Assembly (NCBI GenBank): GCA_030142905.1
Contig: JASJOG010000053.1
Span: 702,501-766,500 of the forward strand
Length of the DNA: 64,000 bases
Direction of reading: 5' to 3'
Source: Heliopora coerulea
Lineage: Eukaryota; Cnidaria; Anthozoa; Scleralcyonacea; Helioporidae
Made by a program: the position numbers and the translations under genes. The notes below the pieces were generated by a model, which saw only the letters and a program-made list of their open reading frames with translations, had not been told where the DNA came from and ran no database searches. Shown piece after piece: positions 1 through 11,215 of the stretch; positions within the stretch are counted from its first letter, which is position 1; every line of letters starts with the position of its first letter.

Positions 1-114
1 ATCACCACCACCATCATCATCATCACCACTGCCACCATCATCACCACCACCATCATCATCATCACCACTGCCACCATCATCACCATCATCATCACCATCA
101 TCATCATCATCATC

Positions 115-148
<34 letters not shown>

Positions 149-290
149 CCACCACCATCATCATTGCCATCATCATCATTATCACCACCATCATCATTAT
201 CATAATCATTTACATCACCATCATCATTATCACTATCATGATCTTTATCATCATCACCTTCATCATCATCGTTATCATTATCATCATCAT
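1..290. repeat. CAT/CAC trinucleotide repeat tract at left edge
   Basis: About 290 bases consist almost only of interleaved CAT, CAC and CATT units, decaying to the right. It lies in the minus-strand CSE1L gene beyond the last visible exon, so it is most likely intronic. Frames through it give His/Ile-rich or Met/Val-rich strings with no other coding sign, so it is called as simple repeat and not protein. Confidence 0.9.
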
Positions 291-713
291 CACCAACCTG
301 TATCAGTAGCAGCAACAGATAATGCAGCACAACTAGCACCAATATGCAGGTGCATATCTGCTTCACACTAAGGCCAAGAGTTTGATGTTAAACCCAAGGC
401 CCACTCTAAGAAACAGTTTTTTTCTACCACAATAGTGACACAATACTGGCCACAATAAAGGTCAGATTGTATATAATCCAGCAACTAGCTGGAAACATGT
501 GGTCAAAAAAGTTACAAACATTCTGGCCTGATTTTGATGAACAACAGGAGATGTTATAAGCCAGGCTATGGATGAAAGGGTTGAACCTGTGTTAACTTGA
601 TGGTATGCCTTTATATATACTACATATACAGCCCTTAATGATGTCTTGGCAAAGCAGATGTCATAACAAATAAGCTGACATCTAAACTGTAAAGCACGTA
701 TCATTGTTATTAC

Positions 714-3700
714 CTGGAATTCTTCATCATATTTTTGGGCATACATTGCAACATTATCGCATATTTGAGACTTAACGAGCTCCAGAGGGCCTGCCTCTTC
801 ATCATCCTGAAAAAAATGAGCTGGTTAACAATCTTATCACACATTTCAAAACACTCAGTTCAACAGTGCATGTCTTACACACATGCAACCTCTCTGTCAG
901 GCCTGAAATCAGTACTGCCTGGAAATTGTGGTGACCCTCCAAAAACAGCATAGTAGATCTTATCTACATATGGCATAGCTTTTAGTGTCATATCTGGAGA
1001 AATAATACCAACAAATGCCAGGCTATTTGGTCAGAGCAGTCACTTTATTGCATTTGTACTAACAGACTTTAACAGTCCTATGGAGAACATTCATATCCTT
1101 AACCCATTAAGGGGTAAGGGCACACTTTATACTTTTACTCTGGTTATCACTGGATGATTTTACTCATCAAGCCGATGAGGCCTTAATGAGTTGAGGTCAC
1201 ATAGCAATGACAAACCAACAGACTATAGAAGTTTAACAATTTTCAACAAAGTTCAACATGGCAGACTCTAACAGTTCTATGGAGAACATACATGTATAAA
1301 TCTGTCATATCAACTGATGCAGCCCAGATAAAATATAAACTGATACAGCAGTGACAAACCAACAGACTGCTGCAGTGTGTAATAAAACAAATAATAAAGG
1401 GTCGTAACTAAAACATTCTACTGACTATTCTGTGTTCACTAACCAAGAATTGAAAACACTACATCAATTTACCTCAGTTTGTAACAGCTTGTTGTCTGTG
1501 GTTAGTATGACAAGAAAATGTTTCATCCATTCCTCCATGTGATCTTCAAAGAACTCAGGAAGATCCTGAAGGAAGAAGGGAAGTAAAAGAAAAGAAAATG
1601 CAGTGAAGAACCATAAAATCATAACCTACAGTATTTAAAGGAAACTATAAGAACACAATCAGTCAGATTTTGTTAAGCACAGTAGCTAAGTAAACACTTG
1701 AAATGAAATAGCCGTTAGTTTATTGGTTCTTGTGGCACTTGTTTCAGGACCTAGAAACACAGCTCCAAACCAAAAATCTTATGATCTGATCAACTCTGAA
1801 TTAATAGTTTTGCACCAACATTTTCCCATGCAAATTCTGAGCAGCAGTTTGCTATACCTGTCCTTGAGAAAGCTTGTGTATTTCTGTGCCATGAATTAAT
1901 CACAGTAAACTCCTAGTGCATTCACTATGCTCTTCTAACAGCCTGTATACAATCCCCAACAGACATTTTGTGTGTCTGTGATCATTTACCTAGGACCTTG
2001 ATATTCAACTAAACACAAGAAAAGACATAGTATCCATGTCTTTCCTTTTTGTGTGTCTTCTTGTGTTTATTTGAATATCAAGTTCCAAGATGGATATTTT
2101 TGGTTTAGTTTTTTTAATTACATTTTCTTATGTTGTTGGCTGGTTATAGTTTTTAGTGATCATTCGAGTCCCAATAACTCATCCAAAACCTCTTTGATTA
2201 TCTACCTTAAACTACTTAGGGTATCTTCTTTAAATCATTGAGGAAATGTTGTGGATGGAATCAAGAAATTTGTTTTAAAAAATTATACTTACCCCCCTGC
2301 AGTCAAAAGGGGCAAACATCAAAATACTGAACCTATATTTTTTTGTTTTGTTTGCTTGTTTTCCATTACAGAAGATATGTCATTCTTACTTGAGAATTTA
2401 AACTGTAAAAAATCTTGCAAATCAGAGTAAGAGAACTAAAGAGAACTTTGAGAGAGGCAGGATCACTGGCATGCTTATTGGCAAGATCCATGGTGGCCTA
2501 AAAAGAAAAAGGAATCTACTGTTGGATTTTCTCATTGTAAACTTCCAGAGAGTGTGTTTATTTAAAGCAGTCAACAGGAAAGTGCTATCATGTTTAATAA
2601 TATACCAAACTACATTACATATATCCAGCCTAGTATTCCAAGAAATAAGAAATAGTTCATCCACTGATGACTTTAAGGTGATAGTGTTGAACCCTTTAAT
2701 GCTCGATACTTATCCTTGTGATGAATAAAATCATCGGGTGTTAGCTAGGGTAAAATATTGAAGTGCACCTTTTGCTCTTAATGGGTTAAAGTACAGTCAA
2801 AATATCACCATTTCATGCCTGTGTCTTGTGTTCACTAATGTCTTGGGTTTTATGAGATGTTGACTTTCAGTTTTTGTTTTCTATTGTACAGTATATCATT
2901 ATTGAGAATAGCTACAGTACATGATTACTCATTGATGCACAAGGCTGTGTGTAACAGATAACCACTTCCAGGTAAGGCAAAAAAAACAAACCAACCTGGG
3001 TTTCCTTTTTTTTGTTGCAAAAACTTAGGTAGAGTAGGTTGGGTTTTTTTTTCTTTTTTACTTTTTTTAGTGTCCATGCATGACAGTAATATTCATTCAA
3101 GCTTATTTTCAGCATGCTTCCAGGATAGGCTGCCATGATTGTTATCCCAAGATGCAAATCATGCTGAAACTCAGGTCCAAGCTCCTTGCAAATTTCAATA
3201 AAAAGTTTAGGGTTGGCAATTTTGGTGGCCAAAATCTAGGTAGGATTGGAAAACTGAAAACCCAGGTATTTTTTTTTTGGCCTAACTCATCAAGGCAAGC
3301 AACAAACACAAATTTTGTTCTAGCTCAACATATATTTACCTTGAACAATTCAGTTAATGGTGCAGCAAAGCCATCTAGAACAATTTTAATCTCCTCCCAT
3401 AGTTCCTGAGACTTAAATTCATGACGATACCTTATGACAAATATAAGATAATGCACAAATTACTGTATGATCCATACTGACAGTATGTATCATACTGCAC
3501 TTACTATGAAAATTATCATACTATCAGCAAATACATTAGTCCAATAGACTTTAGCTTCTGATCTGGACATTGAGAGTACAGCAACTCCTTACTGCATGTT
3601 CAGAAAACATCCAATTATGTCTCTCAATAACACAAATAAAAGCACATGGGCTTGGTTGCAAGTCCTTTACCCAACAGAAATATGCATCCATATGCATAAA

Positions 3701-6700
3701 CCTGAGAGTAACAATATTCCATTAAATTATGTAAGATACCATGGCAATATAAAATTGACTTACTATAATAATGTACATGTTACACTACCCTGAAAACAAC
3801 AGATAGACTGAACTCAAAATGATGTTTGCATTAGAATCCCATACTAGTTATTATAGAAACATTTTAAGCTAAAATTTCCAAACTGTCATATCCATGATTA
3901 AACTATAACTGTTGTGACCTGGTCAAAACGCATTAACAGTTTTCTAACCTCTTAAACAATGAATGAGCTGTCTTGAGAACACCGTTAATAATATGAAAAT
4001 CTCCACTGTTGAATTTCTTCACCATTTCCTATAGGAATAAAGGATACATAGTTAATTAAACTGCTTGTTGACTGCAGGAGTTACTTTACAAGTAAAACTT
4101 GGTTTTTAAGGGATTATAATGCAATTTAGAACTGGTTGACACCAAAGGATTTTATTCAGTAGAGCAGAGTGCCTGCCCATCAATGCGTCAATTATCAGTT
4201 TCCTAAACAATCTGCAATGTTTCATAAGTGCTGATTGAATAACATTATAACCATTAACAGATGAATAAATGTTCCAAATAAAGTCTCAATAAATGTTTAA
4301 ATAATTGATTCTTGATAATATGCTTATGGCATAAGGTTTTGTGTAAATTAACACTTTTCTTACACCTACTGTGAAGAAATCCAGTTTTGATTTTATAAAG
4401 GATATTCATAAGGCATAATTTTATATCTTCTGTACTGCAAAATGACCTTGTTTAAATTGAGTATAAATCAATACTCAATTTAAATAAGGGTGATCCACAT
4501 TTTGCACCAAGTTTTCCTTTCACTGTCAAAAACTATTTATTTTAATCGACATATGGTCACTCATCCCTACACAAGAAATTTGTTAACCTTCTGACAACAT
4601 ATCACATACTTTACCGGTAAAAGATTTGGCCATTTCTTTGGAAAGTCTTCCCTGCCAATGATGCTAACAGCATCACTCAACTATGCAAAGAAAATTGTTT
4701 GCACATTAGTTAGGCATGTTGTATGGGTAGAAGATGCTAAATAGCAGACGTTCCTAAGATCAAATACAGTAAAAGATAATGTATTTTAATAATATGTTGA
4801 CTGTAAGGCTTACCTGATTTTGAAGTTGTGATGGACTCTTTAACATAAGATCAATTATTAATACTTTTACTGAAAGAATGAAATAAATAAATGGTGAATA
4901 TATCTGTCAATTAATGTAACCTTTGGTTACTTTATGCCCTAATTCATTTTATTTCATGATTTTGCCTTATTTCCTCATACAAAAAGGGACTAATATATTG
5001 GTAAGTACAAATGGTGTATCTATAGACTTTCCAGACTCCATAACTTGTATGCCTACTTTTACCACTGCTCTGGTTTAGTAGATTAGAGTAATGACTTATT
5101 AACTAAAAATCAGAAAGAGCAAAATATACTGTAAATTAGCACACTTACTACACTCCCGATCTTCTTGAGTTATTTTGTTTGGTTCTCCATCAATCTTTAG
5201 GTCAAGAATGCAACCAACACTGTTACATAAATTCATTTCTCCATGCCAACAAAATTTAAAAACAACAGACTGCACTAGATCATACTTTGCAATATCACAC
5301 CCCAGTTATCAACTCACCACTCTCCAATGTTTCTTGACAAAATTCTTAAATGTAATAGCAGCAGCCAACCTAACCATCTCATCAAATGAAGCATGGTCAA
5401 CAATATGAAGCAACAGCAAGGAGTAGTTACGATTTCCCTCGATGGCTTCAAGGAATTTTTCAGCTAATAATTAACAACAAGATGCATAGTAGACAATTAT
5501 AAGGATATAAAACATCTAAAACTAGATCTTTTGTGCCAATTTGTGAGCTAGGGGTAGTCACTGACAACCAGAAGAGCTACTTGTGAAGAATTGTAATATT
5601 GAGTGATAGTTGATTATACTAGGATAACATATTACATACGAAAACCATGTTACGCGGATAGGCCAGATGATCTTTGTAAATTTTTAGCATGTTACAAAGA
5701 ATGGCATACACAAATGTCTTAAATAACCATTAAACTTAAACTTGTCTTACTCATGATTATAAAATAGTACTTATCAAACCATTGTGCCGAAGTTCCCATA
5801 AAGGTGAAGAATAGACTACTTTCAGACCAGCCAAAACAGGTTCAACATCTTCTGCCCATAAAACCAAATCAACAGCCATTTTCATCCTGTCATTTTCAAT
5901 GCAGTTACATCAAGCTGCATATTTCTAGTACTTTCCAGATGCTTTGTTGTTAAAGTGGTATCATAACCTCTATATGTCCATAACTAATTCCTATAATTCC
6001 AATGTTTCTTGTAATTTTGTTTCTTCCAATTTCATTTCTCCTCAACAGCCAGAGAGATAAAATTCTAACAGGCAAAAGCAACCCTGAGACCACTCAACTA
6101 TGAAATGTCAACATGACTTAATCCTACACTCTAATTGGCTGATTGTTGCCATATGCCATCATGCTCAAACTTGCCCAAAGCTTAAATATTTCATAAATTA
6201 AAATTAATTTTCAAAATAAACTGAACATCACTTACGTTCTTCATGCTAAATCGGCAAAGATCATACACTTTACGCCGAAATGAAATGTAATTTGATTCCC
6301 AAAAACTGAAAATTTACTAGAAAAAGACTAGACGTTTTAACTGACCAATACTGGGCATTTGAATGCCTTTTAAAATTGAATACCCAGGACAACTTAAGTA
6401 CAGTTATCATGACTCATTGTCAAAGCATAATACAAATTACCAGACACAGGAGATTATTTTCTACTGTCGGCAACAAAAGCGCGTCAAATTTCCTGGTCGT
6501 AGATATCCTTGAGCCAAAGAATTTACCCGCCAAACTACAACCATCCTCCCTAAATTCACCGATATGTTCTGGAATACCTCATATCTTTTGAAGCTATAAA
6601 ACCCAGATGCCTTCTCTTAACATCATCACTTGAAGCTAAACTAACAATCTCTTACCATCTTTCCTTATCTGAGTTTCAGGCGAAAGAGTTTCCTGCAATC

Positions 6701-6755
6701 GACCAGCGAGGGCCTGAAGATTCTGGGAGTTTACTTCAATATTTATTCGCTCCAT
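714..6755 (-). CDS. CSE1L: Exportin-2 (CSE1L/CAS), 5' ten coding exons, partial
   Basis: CSE1L is the importin-beta family exportin that, with RanGTP, returns importin-alpha from nucleus to cytoplasm. Ten coding exons read on the minus strand (high to low): 6656-6755, 5318-5463, 5149-5194, 4814-4869, 4615-4680, 3949-4028, 3340-3430, 2390-2497, 1473-1565 and 714-806. All junctions are GT-AG and the phases join without a break, giving the first 293 residues. Recognisable blocks include GREDFPKKWPNLLP (importin-beta N-terminal type), SGDFHIINGVLKTAHSLFKR, YRHEFKSQELWEEIK, DLPEFFEDHMEEWM, DNKLLQT, SQICDN and YAQKYDEEFQ, each nearly identical to animal CSE1L from memory. The start is the ATG at 6755, a few residues longer than the human N-terminus. 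The next exon (RYLP... region) was not found between 1 and 713, so the remaining two thirds lie past the left edge. Confidence 0.95.
4451..4489. repeat. Short AT-rich palindrome in CSE1L intron
   Basis: A near-perfect hairpin: TTTAAATTGAGTAT, a short loop, then its complement ATACTCAATTTAAA. It is intronic. No further role is visible. Confidence 0.6.
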
Positions 6756-6920
6756 GGTCTCGCCACAACACTTCCAGCACGTCAGGACAAGCCAAAACAA
6801 AACGACTTTCTTAAAAGTACTGTTATATCGCTCTCAGTTAACTTTTTCTCCAAGTAATTCCGTATACAGGTACCTCTCATTCGTTTTGAAATGTTGAATC
6901 TCATGGCGCGCGCCATGTGA
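6756..6920 (-). promoter_or_regulatory. Probable CSE1L promoter/5'UTR region with 16-bp palindrome
   Basis: This is the sequence directly upstream of the CSE1L start codon. It has no clear TATA box. At 6902-6917 is the perfect palindrome CATGGCGCGCGCCATG, the most CpG-rich spot nearby. Its position about 150 bases upstream of the start makes it a candidate factor-binding site or start-site element; that is inference from position only. Confidence 0.35.
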
Positions 6921-6964
6921 ATAGTTCCCAGACCTCCACAAAGCAACCTGCGCAACTTGACGTA

Positions 6965-7110
6965 ATATTTCAAACACGAGTTGGTGTTCTTCCTCCGATT
7001 TCTAAAATTCAGAGAAACGAGTTTAAAAATGAGGCAAAACCGAGTTCTTTTAACGAGTTTCGAGGTATTTAGAAATCGGAGGAAGAACACTTCACGAGTG
7101 TTTGAAATTA
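6965..7110. repeat. Inverted-repeat (foldback/MITE-like) element upstream of CSE1L
   Basis: Left arm 6965-7008 and right arm 7067-7110 are reverse complements over about 40 bases with few mismatches, sharing the core TTCTTCCTCCGATTTCTAAA. A third, partial direct copy of the core lies at 7175-7196. This fits a non-autonomous foldback element or remains of several insertions. It sits 200-350 bases upstream of the CSE1L start and could affect that promoter. Confidence 0.7.
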
Positions 7111-7289
7111 CTTCTCAAACGAACTAGTATTTTAAGCGAAAATCCAGCCGAAAGTTGGCAAAATTTAGCTGTATCCTTCCTCCGATTTCTAAATACTGAT
7201 TAATGATATATTTCTTTTATTTCTGCCTAATGAATTATTAATGACTTTGAGAAGTGCTGAGATATTTGCTGAGATACCAAATTTATTCC

Positions 7290-7910
7290 AATTGACGTCC
7301 CCTCATCTAATAAAAACATTTAATGAACGCCCCCTTCAATAAACGTGCCCCTTCTAAGAAACGCGCCCCAGTAAACCAAATGGGCCCTTTATGAAATTGT
7401 GAAATAATTAAAAGCTTGCCCTCTTAACCTTCCAGTCGACGGATCTGAAGATCGCTTCATTCACTGTTTCAAGGAAGAACAACCGTTCGAAGCTGGAGCG
7501 AGACAGCTTCAGTCTCAACTTTCATTCCTGTGAGAATGCGTTGGGCCCGATACTTTCAACTACATCGCTGATTCCGATGTTGAGGACGCAGATGACGAAC
7601 TATTAAATCATTGAATCGGATGATGATGACATAGAAATTGTTAGAAAATTTCGTTTGTTGAACTGTGTGAATTTTTTTTTTTTCAATCGCTCGTTTTGAT
7701 CTTGAGGGTGCAGTTTACGAATCTTGAAGATGATGACGGTGAAATTGACACTGTTAAAATTTGAATGAAATCGTATGAATATTTTCCATTTTTAAGGTTG
7801 AAATATTAAATTTTGAAACTAACGCCCTTCTCTGAGAAACGCCTCTCCTTAATAAACGCTAACCCTTAGAGTTCAATTTTTTTAATAAACGCCCTGGGAG
7901 ACCATTGGGA
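7290..7910 (+). mobile_element. Remnant of DNA transposon, with repeated AATAAACGCCC motifs
   Basis: Motifs of the type AATAAACGCCCC recur at 7310-7370 and 7820-7895 on either side of a decayed coding stretch (7441-7614) that resembles the C-terminus of a pogo/Tigger-type transposase. The flanking motif clusters are taken as the subterminal non-coding parts of the element. Ends and target duplications were not resolved. Confidence 0.45.
7441..7614 (+). pseudogene. Degraded transposase C-terminus, probable pogo/Tigger-like
   Basis: One frame reads a short acidic tail with the segment FIHCFKEEQPFEAGARQLQ, one in-frame stop near 7516, then YIADSDVEDADDELL and a terminal stop at 7612-7614. A Cys-Phe-Lys-x-x-Gln-Pro motif followed by acidic DSDVE runs is typical of C-terminal tails of pogo/Tigger-like transposases; the family assignment is from memory and only moderately sure. 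The in-frame stop and absence of the upstream catalytic domain show a dead fragment. Confidence 0.4.
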
Positions 7911-8189
7911 TAAATACGGCAGTTGAAACAGGGTTGGATGAGACAGAACATGCTGAGATCGATAAGGTAAAATGTCATAGGATGGAAATAAATAACATTG
8001 TACTGAGATAAGATGAGTTAGTTGTTGTAGATACAAGATAAACATAAGATAGTCTGAAATGGCTTGATGGGAGAAGAGAGGTGAACTGGGATGGAACTGA
8101 GTAGGATGGATGGAAGATATTGCTGTCATACGAAATGTGCAAGAATATTTTCCTCCATGAAGAATTTAGGGGGGGACTAAAATTAACCT

Positions 8190-8425
8190 ACGGATGCCTG
8201 ACTTTTCCGGCACGATAGGAGTGATTATCACAGTGAAAGCAGAGCCACAGTTTCAGGGTCAGTGCCAGGAATTCCCGACGCTGGGGCTAGCGTCCCCGAC
8301 AGGGGGACTAACCCAGAGGGGCCAGGAGTACGCCCTCTTTATAACTTCGGCGGGAGTGCAGTTTAGTGGATGCACCTGGATGCTGACCAGTAAATTCTGG
8401 CTCAATAGTCAAGTAAAGTGAGAGT
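8190..8425 (+). repeat. Interspersed repeat, family 1, copy a
   Basis: The stretch around GCCAGGAATTCCCGACG, the GACAGGGGG run and CCAGAGGGGCCAGGA is repeated, reverse-complemented, near 28870-28970. Its first part (TTTTCCGGCA... CACAGTTTCAGGG) recurs at 14746-14835 and more weakly at 18893 and 22171. It is therefore a dispersed element; the later copies may have travelled with the 9-22 kb segmental duplication. Confidence 0.6.
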
Positions 8426-8497
8426 TGGAGAGAAATTTTAAGAGACAATCCCCAAGAAAAAATTGGTTTATTAAAAATATTATATTGACATGTATTT

Positions 8498-8550
8498 AGT
8501 TAGGGTTAGGATTAGGATTAGGGTTAGGATTAGAATTAGTATTGGTTGTA
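8498..8550. repeat. Short interstitial telomere-like repeat
   Basis: About eight degenerate copies of TTAGGG/TTAGGAT occur in a row. This is the animal telomere unit, here interstitial and degenerate. A larger array lies at 41536-41716. Confidence 0.75.
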
Positions 8551-9749
8551 GAATAGTACTGTAAAATTTCTTTATTTTTTGAGAATAGAGTAATTGTGGG
8601 AGATCGGGTAAAATTTAAACTTAGTTTATAACCAGGAAGATGGCTGTGACTGTAAGACTTTGATAACAGGAAGACGACACACTTTAACCGAGGAAGAAGA
8701 GGTGATGTGAGAAAAGACAACGAGAGGGGAGAGTTTTCGTCTTTTCATGTAAACCCTTGTTGATATCTACAATTTGTGATTGTCGCGGAATTACATCAAA
8801 CGGAGGCATTCGCGACATAATATCTTCCTTAACTAAGGCCATTTCACGTTCGAATATGGTCACGGCTGTATTTTAACTTCCCACAGATAGTTCATAAGGT
8901 TTGTTGTTGAGCGGAATGCAAAGAACAGCGGCAAGGTGCGTCCGATAAACTGCACCTGACCCGTATCTTCCTTATTGGGAGGAAGAAAACATGCTATTTT
9001 TTTTCAACAACAATCGCAACAAATGACTAGAAATAGCTCACTTTTACATTTGACATGAAGAAAAGAATCTATTATCTTTCCTAAATAAATCAATAACAAG
9101 CACTCATAGTTCGTTCAGTATATATAAATATGTGATCATCAGTGAAAAATCGCCGACAAATTGTTAATTTTTCCCTGACAGGGAAGCTACGCTTCCCTTG
9201 CAGGCGGGGAGGACTGTAGCCCCTTCTGCCTCTCATCGGCGTTACTCCGGAACTGTTTCACTCGCTTATTCATTTTAATCATGGCGACAAGGTTTGACCG
9301 TACCCACCTAGCTCGTCGTGCAAACATACTGAAGAAGGACAAAGTACGACCCTGTTCCTTTCTCTTATGGCTCATTTCTCAACGAAATCTACTTTCAATC
9401 CTCCTCAGCTCACTTCAATCAAAAATTCTATTAGCAATTTTTAAGGACATTGTTGCTTAAAACGTTCCCTTTTATCGGAATTCCTGATTACGGCCTTAAG
9501 AGCACTACCAGGTGGGCAAACTAGCCGTGGAAAACACCTGATCTTAAGCCCAGTCAAAAGATCCATTTGATTTGGATCGTAAAGATGGAAAATAATCGAC
9601 AGTATAATTTACTGTAGACATCTTCTACACTATGCAAATCAAAGTACTCAGTTTACACATCACAACGCAGCCCATAGGTTGAATCTCACGTTCAGTTTCT
9701 GACAGACCATCTAAGAACTACTTGAAAGGACCAAATCTTTCAAGACATT

Positions 9750-9755
9750 TTTATT
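9750..9755 (-). terminator. Poly(A) signal of EF-hand copy 1
   Basis: AATAAA on the minus strand about 170 bases after the stop position. It is at the same relative place as in copies 2 and 3, supporting it as the ancestral cleavage signal. Confidence 0.5.
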
Positions 9756-9927
9756 CCAAGAAGACTTCAAAGATCCATTCAAATTAATTACATCCAACAC
9801 GAACGTGACTAAAAAGCTTAACAACCAACGATTTTCGATTTCGTTTTCGTTTTTTTTTTCCCTTTAGTTTAATTCCTACATTCTTAAACAAAGTTTACAT
9901 CTGACCACGGAAACATACAGTACGACC

Positions 9928-10380
9928 TTATAATTGTAGTTCCAACCCATTTTGGTTATTCCTAACAACCCGGTTTACATTGGAACTCGAAAGGCGCTTT
10001 CTTAAACTCCTCGCAATCAATTTCGCCGTCCTGGTTTTTGTCGGCTGTTTGAAAGAGCTGTCGAGTCCTGTTCCCTCCATCTTCATTTTAAGAGCTGTGG
10101 CAAATTCATCTTCACTGATTCCACCATTTTTGTCAGCATCATACTCACCGAATTTGCACGGAAAACCATCGGTAGTATTTGGGATGGACCGTTTCCCCCT
10201 TGAAGAACTGCAAACCAGGTAACAAGGTCTGGTATAAATTGTAACATAGCACCTGCAAATGTAAACGTAGTAAACTCGTATACGTATATAGCAAACTGTA
10301 CGGCAGTACGGTTTCGACTGGCAGATTATTGCACCCAAAACCAGCAAAGCGATAAGTGCGAGCTTCGTCTTCGTCGCCAT
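9928..10380 (-). pseudogene. Secreted Cys-rich/EF-hand protein copy 1, frameshifted
   Basis: This is a paralogue of the intact genes at 15713-16129 and 19653-20069. From the ATG at 10380 it has the signal peptide, the cysteine-rich segment (CRTVC ... CYLVC, with an extra Cys at residue 20 near the expected cleavage site), a KR pair and the first EF-hand loop (DADKNGGISEDE). A run of four T in the other copies is three T here (10048-10050), shifting the frame just after the first EF-hand. The second EF-hand and Cys-rich tail are lost and replaced by an unrelated basic tail ending at 9928. The conserved TATA promoter seen upstream of copies 2 and 3 is not present; a tRNA-derived SINE lies about 200 bases upstream. 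Most likely a pseudogene, although a shortened secreted product cannot be excluded. Confidence 0.8.
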
Positions 10381-10559
10381 ACTTCTTCCTTCTATCAAGT
10401 TGTATGAAAGGGAAAGAGGGGAAAAATTAGTCCTTTGGCTACCGAAACCATTTTGTAATCGTAACTGAGATACCTTGAACAAATATAAAGTGCAACACTT
10501 ATATTTTTAGAAGTGTGAGAGTTTGGAAATATGTTGAGACGATAGATGAATGAATTTAT

Positions 10560-10735
10560 CAAGCTAAATTATCAGAAAAACAATTTCTGATGCACAGGCG
10601 GGGATCGAATCTGCAACCTTCTGATGACCGGTGAGACGCTCTAACCATTGAGCTACCAAGACTCAGATGGCGAGCTAAGGCGCAAGTTCGACATATCTGC
10701 GACCTAAGCGGAAGCCACTATCTATAGAGCAAGAA
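10560..10735 (-). mobile_element. tRNA-derived SINE
   Basis: Read on the minus strand, 10597-10664 has a tRNA-like head: A-box-like TAGCTCAATGGTTAGAGC and B-box-like GATTCGATCCC at normal spacing. The anticodon arm does not pair well, so this is not a functional tRNA. The unrelated flank CAGATGGCGAGCTAAGGCGCAAGTTCGAC recurs next to the same head at 11089-11215 (opposite strand) and at 20745-20880. Confidence 0.7.
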
Positions 10736-10737
10736 AC

Positions 10738-10876
10738 AAACTCCGAAAAACAACATCTTGAAGACTTAAGATTTAAGTAAAACCAAGACAAATGTAAACG
10801 GTAATATTTCGACCTTATTTCAAAGTCATTGTCAAACCTGACATTGTTTTTCGGAGTTTGTATCTTGTTCTATTTC
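10738..10876. repeat. Foldback repeat related to the long inverted repeat at 32.9 kb
   Basis: The ends CAAACTCCGAAAAACAACAT and its complement TTTTTCGGAGTTTGTAT bracket the element, and the interior shares TCATTGTCAAACCTGACA with 32922-33184. Same family, shorter and more decayed. Confidence 0.65.
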
Positions 10877-10974
10877 CTAAAGTTGTCGGCTGGTAATGGC
10901 CACTGTATATGTTAATAATGATATTAAGGAAGTTCAGATTATTAGAAATGCGACAGCTTGAAGATATATATCAA

Positions 10975-11045
10975 GCTCCTATTCTCAGAAAAAAACGATT
11001 TCTGAGCTCCAGACGGGGATCAAACCCACAACCTTCTGATGAAAT
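10975..11045 (-). mobile_element. Partial tRNA-derived SINE
   Basis: It contains only the B-box half of the SINE head (GGGATCAAACCCACAACCTTCTGATGA on the plus strand) and the CAGAAAAAAACGATTTCTGAG flank also seen at 20745. Truncated copy. Confidence 0.55.
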
Positions 11046-11088
11046 AAAAAAAGTACAAATTTCATCAATATCATTATTTACATATAAA

Positions 11089-11215
11089 GTGGCTTCCGCT
11101 TAGGTCGCACATGTCGAACTTCCACCTTAGTTCACCATCTGAATCATGGTAGCTCAATGGTTAGAGCGTCCCACCGGTCATCAGAAGGTTGGGGCTCAGA
11201 AATCGTTTTGGTGAG
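11089..11215 (+). mobile_element. tRNA-derived SINE, plus-strand copy
   Basis: GGTAGCTCAATGGTTAGAGCG followed by CACCGGTCATCAGAAGGTTG matches the SINE head at 10597-10664 in the opposite orientation; the B box is lost (GGGGCTCAGAAATC). The upstream flank GTGGCTTCCGCTTAGGTCGC matches the flank of the 10.6 kb copy, so the two form an inverted pair. Confidence 0.65.

Larger units (their letters stand above)
9038..10480. repeat. Segmental duplication block, unit 1
   Basis: This block aligns by eye with 14846-16245 over its full length, including noncoding stretches such as AAATATGTGATCATCAGTG, CCCTGACAGGGAAGCTA and the 3'UTR and coding region of the secreted EF-hand gene. It is more diverged from unit 2 than unit 2 is from unit 3, so it looks like the oldest split. 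Confidence 0.75.

Noticed and set aside
2912..3409. Frames of 106 and 109 codons on both strands in CSE1L
   Set aside because: They lie mostly in a CSE1L intron; only 3340-3430 is a real exon and in a different reading context.
9187..9375. Basic 62-residue minus-strand frame, partly repeated near 15000
   Set aside because: The paralogous copy is not open over the same span and carries no conserved protein pattern, so the similarity is explained by segmental duplication of noncoding DNA.
10597..10664. Functional tRNA gene on the minus strand
   Set aside because: A and B boxes are present but the anticodon stem does not pair, and the same head recurs attached to a repeated body, as in SINEs.
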